Below are positions 58,829-64,000 of a stretch of DNA of 64,000 nucleotides, piece after piece (position 1 is the stretch's first letter; each line of letters opens with the position of its first letter). Location of the stretch: NCBI RefSeq assembly GCF_015461845.1, contig NZ_JACOPW010000006.1, positions 186,001 through 250,000 on the forward strand, in the 5' to 3' direction. The notes under the pieces are model-generated. The model searched no databases. It was not told the origin of the DNA and saw only the letters and a program-made list of their open reading frames with translations. The translations under genes and the position numbers were made by a program. This DNA comes from Pseudomonas mucoides. Lineage in GTDB: Bacteria > Pseudomonadota > Gammaproteobacteria > Pseudomonadales > Pseudomonadaceae.

Positions 58829-59920
58829 TTATTCGGAGGGCACGTATTCTACAACTTCCAGATCGAAACCGGATATCGCATTAAATTTCATTGGCGCACT
58901 CATCAGGCGCATTTTGCGTACGCCCAGGTCCCGAAGGATCTGCGAACCGGCACCGACGATGCTGTAGGTGGTCGGTTTTTTCACGGCCGCCTGGTCGGCG
59001 GTTTCGCGAATGTGCGCCAGCAACACGTCGCCATCGAGCGGGTGACCGAGCAACAGCACCACACCGCTGCCAGCCTCGGCAACCGCAGCCATGGCGGCGC
59101 GCAGGCTCCAGCGGCCTGGTTGCTTGACCATCAGCAGGTCGCGCAGCGGGTCCATGTTGTGCACGCGAACCAGGGTCGGTTCTTCGGCACACACATTGCC
59201 CAGCGTCAGGGCCATGTGCACGTCGCCTTCCACGGAATCACGATAGGTCACCAGGTTGAATTGGCCCAGTTCGCTGTCCAGTGGCTGCTCGGCAATCCGC
59301 TGAACGGTACGTTCGTGAATCATCCGGTAGTGAATCAGGTCGGCGATGGTGCCGATCTTGATGCCGTGTTCAGCGGCGAAAGCTTCCAGTTCAGCGCGAC
59401 GGGACATGGTGCCGTCGTCGTTCATCACTTCGCAGATCACACCGCTCGGCTCGAAACCGGCCATGCGTGCCAGGTCGCAAGCGGCTTCAGTATGGCCTGC
59501 GCGAGCCAGGGTGCCGCCGGCCTGGGCCATCAGCGGGAAGATGTGGCCGGGGCTGACGATGTCTTCAGCCTTGGCGTCTTTGGCTGCGGCCGCTTGCACG
59601 GTGCGTGCGCGGTCGGCGGCGGAGATGCCGGTGGTCACGCCTTCAGCCGCTTCGATCGACACGGTGAACTTGGTGCCGAAGCCGGAACCGTTGCGTGGCG
59701 CCATCAATGGCAGCTTCAGCAGTTCGCAGCGCTCGCGGCTCATCGGCATGCAGATCAGGCCACGGGCGTGCTTGGCCATGAAGTTGATGTGCTCGGGCTT
59801 GCAGCACTCGGCGGCCATGATCAGGTCGCCTTCGTTCTCGCGGTCTTCGTCATCCATGAGGATGACCATCTTGCCTTGGCGGATGTCTTCAACCAGTTCT
59901 TCGATGCTATTGAGCGCCAC
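58829..59920 (-). CDS. ribB: 3,4-dihydroxy-2-butanone-4-phosphate synthase with degenerate GTP cyclohydrolase II-like tail
   Basis: A 363-residue protein. Residues 1 to about 200 are a complete RibB domain ('MDDEDRENEGDLIMAAECC', 'GFGTKFTVSIEAAEGVTTGI', 'GHTEAACDLARMAGFEPSGV') making the four-carbon riboflavin precursor. The C-terminal ~160 residues are RibA-like in outline, but where RibA has the zinc site (SEC...CDC) this has 'RVHNMDPLRDLL' and no Cys pair, so GTP hydrolysis is not expected. The start is a GTG at 59920; the codons upstream are shadow. Common in pseudomonads with a separate ribA. Confidence 0.94.
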   Translation of the reverse strand: MALNSIEELVEDIRQGKMVILMDDEDRENEGDLIMAAECCKPEHINFMAKHARGLICMPMSRERCELLKLPLMAPRNGSGFGTKFTVSIEAAEGVTTGISAADRARTVQAAAAKDAKAEDIVSPGHIFPLMAQAGGTLARAGHTEAACDLARMAGFEPSGVICEVMNDDGTMSRRAELEAFAAEHGIKIGTIADLIHYRMIHERTVQRIAEQPLDSELGQFNLVTYRDSVEGDVHMALTLGNVCAEEPTLVRVHNMDPLRDLLMVKQPGRWSLRAAMAAVAEAGSGVVLLLGHPLDGDVLLAHIRETADQAAVKKPTTYSIVGAGSQILRDLGVRKMRLMSAPMKFNAISGFDLEVVEYVPSE

Positions 59921-59936
59921 AAGGCACCCCCTTGAG

Positions 59937-60602
59937 TCAGGATTTGAGGTAGCCGTTGGCGGCCAGAAAGCTTTCGGTAATGGTGCTGCCGGCAGTCGAC
60001 TCTGCGGCCTTGTCACCCAGCAACAGACGCTCCAGATAACGCGCCAGCAAGTCGACTTCCAGGTTTACCCGGCGACCTGGCTGGTACGACGCCATGATGG
60101 TTTCGCTCAGGGTGTGCGGAATGATCGTCAGCATGAACTCGGCGCCATCGACCGCGTTCACGGTCAGGCTGGTGCCGTCGACAGTAATCGAGCCTTTATG
60201 GGCGATGTACTTGGCCAGTTCTTTCGGCGCGCGGATGCGGAATTCCACGGCACGCGCGTTTTCGGTACGGGCAACCACTTCGCCCACGCCATCGACATGA
60301 CCGCTGACCAGATGCCCGCCGAGGCGAGTGGTCGGGGTCAGGGCTTTTTCCAGGTTCACCGGACTGCCGCTCTTGAGGTCGTTCATGGCGGTGCAGTCGA
60401 GGGTTTCGCGGCTGACGTCGGCGGCAAAGCCGTTGCCCGGCAGTTCTACCGCGGTCAGGCACACGCCGTTGACCGCGATGCTGTCGCCCAGTTTGACGTC
60501 GCTCAGGTCGAGCTTGCCGGTTTCTACGTGGACCCGCACATCACCGCCCTTTGGGGTCAATGCACGAATACTGCCGATGGATTCGATGATGCCGGTAAAC
60601 AT
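59937..60602 (-). CDS. ribC: Riboflavin synthase alpha chain
   Basis: A 221-residue enzyme (ribE in some nomenclatures) that dismutates two lumazines to riboflavin. Two tandem lumazine-binding repeats are visible: 'MFTGIIESIGSIRALTPKGG' with 'IAVNGVCLTAVEL', and 'LGGHLVSGHVDGVGEVVA' with 'TVDGTSLTVNAV'. GAGGAGAA precedes the ATG. 16 bp from ribB. Confidence 0.96.
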   Translation of the reverse strand: MFTGIIESIGSIRALTPKGGDVRVHVETGKLDLSDVKLGDSIAVNGVCLTAVELPGNGFAADVSRETLDCTAMNDLKSGSPVNLEKALTPTTRLGGHLVSGHVDGVGEVVARTENARAVEFRIRAPKELAKYIAHKGSITVDGTSLTVNAVDGAEFMLTIIPHTLSETIMASYQPGRRVNLEVDLLARYLERLLLGDKAAESTAGSTITESFLAANGYLKS

Positions 60603-60649
60603 GAGGTTCTCCTCGAGAACAAAGCCAGCGCTGTAGCGATGGCCGGGAA

Positions 60650-61783
60650 TTATACGCTCGCTACTGGCGAAGGAATGGCAGTGACCCGCCAGTCATCGCC
60701 AACCGCGCGAATTTCGGTGATTTTAAGTTCGGGAGCATCCTTCATTTGCGCGAGCGGCCAGTCGAGCAGCGGCCGCGCCGAAGAACCGAGGAACTTGCCG
60801 GCGATGAAAATCTGGAATTCATCCACCAGGCCTTGCTGCGCGAAAGCACCGGCCAGACGCGGCCCGGCTTCGACCAGCACCTCGTTGACGTCACGGGCGG
60901 CGAGCACGACCAGCAGTTGGCGCAGATCAACCTGACCGTCAACGCCAGGCACGATCAGGCATTCAGGGCCATTGGCGTACTGCTCCTCTACCGCCACGCA
61001 AGTGGCGACCAACGCCGGGCCAGCCTTGAAAAACGGCGCATTCAGCGGCACCCGCAGGCGACCGTCGACCAACACGCGCAGCGGCGGACGGCTCATGGCC
61101 AAAGCGGTTTGCTCCGCATCCAGGCCTAATTCGTCAGCGCGCACGGTCAACCGGGCGTTGTCCGCCAGCACCGTGTCGGCGCCGGTCAGCACGACGCTGG
61201 CCTGGGCGCGCAGGCGTTGCACCGCCGAACGCGCGGCCGGACCGGTGATCCATTGGCTTTCGCCACTTTCCATCGCGGTGCGGCCGTCCAGGCTCATGGC
61301 CAACTTGACGCGCACGAACGGCAAGCCGTGTTCCATGCGTTTGAGGAAGCCCTGATTGAGCTTGCGCGCCTCGCCTTCCAGCACGCCGCTTTCGGTGGCA
61401 ATTCCGGCCTGGGCCAGGCGTTGCAGACCGCGACCCGCGACTTCCGGGTTCGGGTCCTGCATCGCCGCGACCACCCGGGCGACCCCGGCATTCACCAGCG
61501 CATCGGCGCAGGGCGGCGTGCGGCCGTGGTGGCTGCAGGGCTCAAGGGTTACGTAGGCCGTAGCGCCACGGGCCTTGTCGCCCGCGGCGCGCAGGGCATG
61601 GACTTCGGCATGCGACTCGCCGGCGCGCACGTGCCAGCCTTCGCCGACAATCTGCCCGTCCCGCACAATCACGCAACCCACCCGAGGGTTGGGGTGCGTC
61701 GTGTAATGACCCTTGCGCGCCAGTTCCAGCGCGCGGGCCATGTAATGAGCGTCGAGGATGGCGTGTTCGGCGGGCGTATTCAT
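60650..61783 (-). CDS. ribD: Bifunctional pyrimidine deaminase/reductase RibD
   Basis: A 377-residue two-domain enzyme catalysing the second and third riboflavin steps. N-terminal cytidine-deaminase-like zinc site 'GESHAEVHAL' and 'TLEPCSHHGRTPPCADAL'; C-terminal NADPH-dependent reductase 'RVKLAMSLDGRTAMESGESQ' and 'RPPLRVLVDG'. It overlaps nrdR by 4 bases. Confidence 0.95.
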   Translation of the reverse strand: MNTPAEHAILDAHYMARALELARKGHYTTHPNPRVGCVIVRDGQIVGEGWHVRAGESHAEVHALRAAGDKARGATAYVTLEPCSHHGRTPPCADALVNAGVARVVAAMQDPNPEVAGRGLQRLAQAGIATESGVLEGEARKLNQGFLKRMEHGLPFVRVKLAMSLDGRTAMESGESQWITGPAARSAVQRLRAQASVVLTGADTVLADNARLTVRADELGLDAEQTALAMSRPPLRVLVDGRLRVPLNAPFFKAGPALVATCVAVEEQYANGPECLIVPGVDGQVDLRQLLVVLAARDVNEVLVEAGPRLAGAFAQQGLVDEFQIFIAGKFLGSSARPLLDWPLAQMKDAPELKITEIRAVGDDWRVTAIPSPVASV

Positions 61784-62244
61784 TCTTTCACCGGCTCACG
61801 GGCCAGGCGATCGATCTCTTCGCGGAACTCGTTGAGGTCCTGGAAGCGGCGATACACCGAAGCGAAGCGGATATAGGCGACTTCGTCGAGCTTCTGCAGC
61901 TCGGCCATCACCAGTTCACCGACCACGAGGGATTTGACCTCGCGCTCGCCGGTGGCGCGCAGTTTGTGTTTGATGTGTACCAGCGACGATTCGAGGCGCT
62001 CGACACTCACCGGGCGCTTCTCCAGCGCTCGCTGCATGCCGGCACGCAGTTTTTCTTCGTCGAAGGGCTGACGGCTGCCGTCGGTTTTGATCAGGCGCGG
62101 CAACACCAGTTCGGCGGTCTCGAACGTCGTGAAACGCTCGCCGCAGGCCAGGCATTCACGCCGGCGGCGCACCTGTTCGCCCTCGGCGACCAGACGCGAG
62201 TCGATGACCTTGGTGTCGTTGGCACCGCAGAAGGGACAGTGCAT
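61780..62244 (-). CDS. nrdR: Transcriptional repressor NrdR
   Basis: A 154-residue repressor of ribonucleotide reductase genes. N-terminal zinc ribbon 'MHCPFCGANDTKVIDSR' with 'RRRRECLACGERFTTFE', then an ATP-cone ('LIKTDGSRQPFDEEKLRAGM') that senses ATP/dATP. The start at 62244 is fixed by the zinc ribbon. First gene of the leftward riboflavin run, with an ATGA link to ribD. Confidence 0.96.
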   Translation of the reverse strand: MHCPFCGANDTKVIDSRLVAEGEQVRRRRECLACGERFTTFETAELVLPRLIKTDGSRQPFDEEKLRAGMQRALEKRPVSVERLESSLVHIKHKLRATGEREVKSLVVGELVMAELQKLDEVAYIRFASVYRRFQDLNEFREEIDRLAREPVKE

Positions 62245-62371
62245 GGTGGCAGGCAACAAAAAAAGGGAGGGCCATGGTAGCGCATCCCGGTGGCAAGACA
62301 AGCCATAGGGTTTACGGTATACAGACGCCTATAGAGCTTGATCCATGGATTTCACCTTGCTGGAGCCGTAA

Positions 62372-62836
62372 ATGTCCTTAAGACCGCTCGTTTTGCTCAG
62401 TCTTTTCAGCCTGCTGGTGGCCTGCAGCAGCGATGCGCCCAAGCCCCAGCCACCGACGCCAGGGCCCGCCCCGCAGGCAGCGCAGAAAAAAGCCCAGGAG
62501 TCGGCCAATCTTGGGCCGCTGCCCGCGTACCAGCGTGAATTGAGCGGCACCTTGCAAGGCGTGCCGGCCGGCGCCGAAGTCGAACTGGCGCTGCTGGTGA
62601 TCGATGAAAAGGATCGCCCACAGCAATTGCTTGCCAGTTCCACCTTGATCGGCACCAATCAAGCGCTGCCGTTTCACCTGCGCTTCAACCCGGACTCATT
62701 CCCGGTCGGTGCCCGCGTTGAACTGCGCGGCCGCGCCAGCCAGTCCGGTCAGCTGATTCTGCATCTGCCGTCGCAGTTCATTTCCCAGCCCACCACCCAG
62801 GCCCTGGGTCAGCTGCAATTCGTCAAAGCGCCATGA
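62372..62836 (+). CDS. YbaY-type lipoprotein (YscW pilotin family)
   Basis: A 154-residue lipoprotein with lipobox 'LVAC' (Cys18), a Pro/Ala-rich linker and a single beta-sandwich domain ('RELSGTLQGVPAGAEVELAL', 'LPFHLRFNPDSFPVGARVEL'). The fold is shared with type III secretion pilotin YscW and with YbaY; function in Pseudomonas is unknown. GGAG precedes the ATG by 9 nt. It overlaps the next gene by 4 bases. Confidence 0.85.
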   Translation: MSLRPLVLLSLFSLLVACSSDAPKPQPPTPGPAPQAAQKKAQESANLGPLPAYQRELSGTLQGVPAGAEVELALLVIDEKDRPQQLLASSTLIGTNQALPFHLRFNPDSFPVGARVELRGRASQSGQLILHLPSQFISQPTTQALGQLQFVKAP

Positions 62837-63489
62837 TTGCACCGCTCGACCTGCAACAGGCCTTGGGTGAACTGCTCGGTGATGCGCAGCTTGTGCCTGT
62901 GGCATTGCCCGAGACCGACCTGAAACTCTGGCTGATCGACGGCGACAACATGGACCGCGCGTTCAGCCCCGAAGAAACCCGACGGATCCTGCATGAACCG
63001 CCCTACTGGAGTTTCTGCTGGGCCAGTGGTCTGGCGGTGGCGCGTTATCTGGCCGAATTCCCGCAGTGGGTCAAAGGCAAGAGAGTCCTGGATTTCGGTG
63101 CCGGTTCGGGGGTGGCGGGGATTGCCGCCGTGAAGGCCGGCGCGCTGGAAGTGGTGGCCTGTGACCTCGACCCGCTGGCGATTGCCGCGTGCCGGGCGAA
63201 TGCCGAACTCAATGACGTACCGCTCACCTACTCGACCGACTTTTTCGCCGAGGCCGACCGGTTTGATCTGATTCTGGTCGCCGACGTGCTCTACGACCGG
63301 GCGAACCTGCCATTGCTCGATGAGTTTTTGACCCGTGGCAAGGAGGCACTGGTGGCGGATTCGCGGGTCCGGGATTTTCGTCACCCGTTGTATCAGCGCA
63401 TTGAAATGCTGGAAGCGATGACCCTGCCGGATCTGGCTGAACCTGAAGAGTTTCGGCATGTGAGCCTGTACCACGCCACCCGGACATGA
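62833..63489 (+). CDS. Class I SAM-dependent methyltransferase (ETFB-lysine methyltransferase-like)
   Basis: A 218-residue methyltransferase of the METTL20/PrmA-like group. The SAM site is 'RVLDFGAGSGVAGIAAVKAG' followed by acidic 'VVACDLDPLAIAACRANAEL', and the post-motif is 'LILVADVLYDRANLPL', where DVLYD resembles the DxxY of protein-lysine methyltransferases. The target is unknown; an electron-transfer flavoprotein subunit is a reasonable guess from homologues. Coupled to the YbaY-like gene by ATGA. Confidence 0.85.
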   Translation: MIAPLDLQQALGELLGDAQLVPVALPETDLKLWLIDGDNMDRAFSPEETRRILHEPPYWSFCWASGLAVARYLAEFPQWVKGKRVLDFGAGSGVAGIAAVKAGALEVVACDLDPLAIAACRANAELNDVPLTYSTDFFAEADRFDLILVADVLYDRANLPLLDEFLTRGKEALVADSRVRDFRHPLYQRIEMLEAMTLPDLAEPEEFRHVSLYHATRT

Positions 63490-63493
63490 TCGC

Positions 63494-63512
63494 TCCCACG
63501 CTCTGCGTGGGA
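63494..63512. repeat. Short palindrome after the methyltransferase gene
   Basis: TCCCACGC (63494-63501), TCT, GCGTGGGA (63505-63512): a perfect 8-bp stem with a 3-nt loop, a common Pseudomonas intergenic hairpin. It begins 5 bp after the stop codon. Confidence 0.7.
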
Positions 63513-63589
63513 AGGATCAGTGCTCCGACTTCCGGCCACCCCCCGCCAAGCCGTATAGTTGCCCCATTCACGCTTCCAAGAGATCCCCC

Positions 63590-64000
63590 ATGAGTCAGGA
63601 AACGCCGTACATCTTCGACGCCACGACTGCTGATTTCGACCAGTCGGTGATCGAGAACTCTTTCCACAAGCCGGTGCTGGTGGATTTCTGGGCCGAATGG
63701 TGTGCGCCCTGCAAAGTGCTGATGCCATTGCTGCAGACCATTGCCGAAAGCTATCAGGGCGAATTGCTGCTGGCCAAGGTCAACTGCGACCTGGAACAAG
63801 ACATCGTCGCCCGTTTCGGCATTCGCAGCCTGCCCACCGTGGTGCTGTTCAAGGACGGTCAACCGGTCGACGGCTTTGCCGGTGCGCAACCGGAATCCGC
63901 CGTGCGGGCGATGCTTGAGCCCCACGTTCAGATGCCGCCACCGGCAGCGGCCGACCCGCTCGAACAGGCCCAGGTGTTGTTTGACGGAAGCCGTTTCGCC
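63590..64000 (+). CDS. Thioredoxin-like chaperedoxin CnoX/YbbN (partial, 5' part)
   Basis: The first 137 codons of a protein that runs off the window. The thioredoxin domain has 'VDFWAEWCAPCKVLMPLL' (Cys38, Cys41) and cis-Pro in 'RSLPTVVLFKDG'. The sequence continues beyond a normal thioredoxin into 'PPPAAADPLEQAQVLFDGSR', the start of the TPR-like tail of the YbbN/CnoX family. Unlike E. coli CnoX, where the active site reads SxxC, both cysteines are present, so it should be redox active. Confidence 0.85.
   Translation, partial: MSQETPYIFDATTADFDQSVIENSFHKPVLVDFWAEWCAPCKVLMPLLQTIAESYQGELLLAKVNCDLEQDIVARFGIRSLPTVVLFKDGQPVDGFAGAQPESAVRAMLEPHVQMPPPAAADPLEQAQVLFDGSRFA

Overview
The window is a high-GC gammaproteobacterial chromosome segment from a fluorescent Pseudomonas (P. 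fluorescens group by appearance). The evidence is the gene order (holA, lytic transglycosylase, lipA-lipB-DUF493-dacA-rlpA-mltB-rodA-mrdA-rlmH-rsfS-nadD-proA; ubiX-mpl; eatR/exaC-eat-eutBC; ppa; xseB-ispA-dxs; ribA; pgpA-thiL-nusB-ribH-ribB-ribC-ribD-nrdR), which follows P. aeruginosa order as I remember it, and many short REP/REPIN palindromes of the GTGGGAGCGAGC type. No tRNA, rRNA, CRISPR array or insertion sequence was found.

Region 1 (1-14.7 kb): the end of holA, a small ribosome-rescue gene arfA carrying a strong hairpin inside its coding region, then a mostly leftward block of cell-wall and lipoate genes. It holds two MltB-family lytic transglycosylases, LD-carboxypeptidase, lipA/lipB, DUF493, a D,D-carboxypeptidase, RlpA, and the elongasome pair RodA/PBP2, running on to rlmH, rsfS, nadD and proA. 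Many start and stop codons overlap.

Region 2 (14.8-24.3 kb): a 3-methyladenine DNA glycosylase, a DedA-PAP2 fusion, an lrgA-lrgB-Lon-N-domain operon, a MaoC-like hydratase, a lipoprotein that joins eleven MORN repeats to a caspase-like C13 peptidase domain, an NAD(P)-binding protein, and mpl-ubiX-YceK-like lipoprotein.

Region 3 (24.4-32.3 kb): ethanolamine catabolism. The sigma-54 activator EatR is divergent from an aldehyde dehydrogenase, the permease Eat and ethanolamine ammonia-lyase EutBC. Textbook -24/-12 promoters precede exaC and eat.

Region 4 (32.4-48.1 kb): a GNAT acetyltransferase, DedA protein, MtfA-like peptidase and ppa, then a more variable stretch: a stand-alone S24/LexA-like repressor, a possible 41-residue gene with its own terminator, the six-gene mag (yfa) alpha-2-macroglobulin operon bracketed by two DUF2135 paralogues, and a Fic protein whose promoter carries four copies of a 12-bp operator-like word.

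Region 5 (48.3-64 kb): isoprenoid genes (xseB-ispA-dxs), a BtuB-like receptor convergent with a BtuF-like binding protein, and a leftward riboflavin block. The riboflavin block carries ribA, pgpA, thiL, nusB, ribH, ribB with a degenerate GTP-cyclohydrolase-like tail, ribC, ribD and nrdR. The window ends with a YbaY-like lipoprotein, a methyltransferase and the start of a CnoX-like thioredoxin. B12 capture fits the cobalamin need of EutBC.

Most promising for new biology: the MORN-C13 lipoprotein, the protease/hydrolase-like partners in the mag operon (SxxK + SpoIID-like + HExxH in MagE, NlpC/P60-like MagC), and the Fic gene with its operator array.
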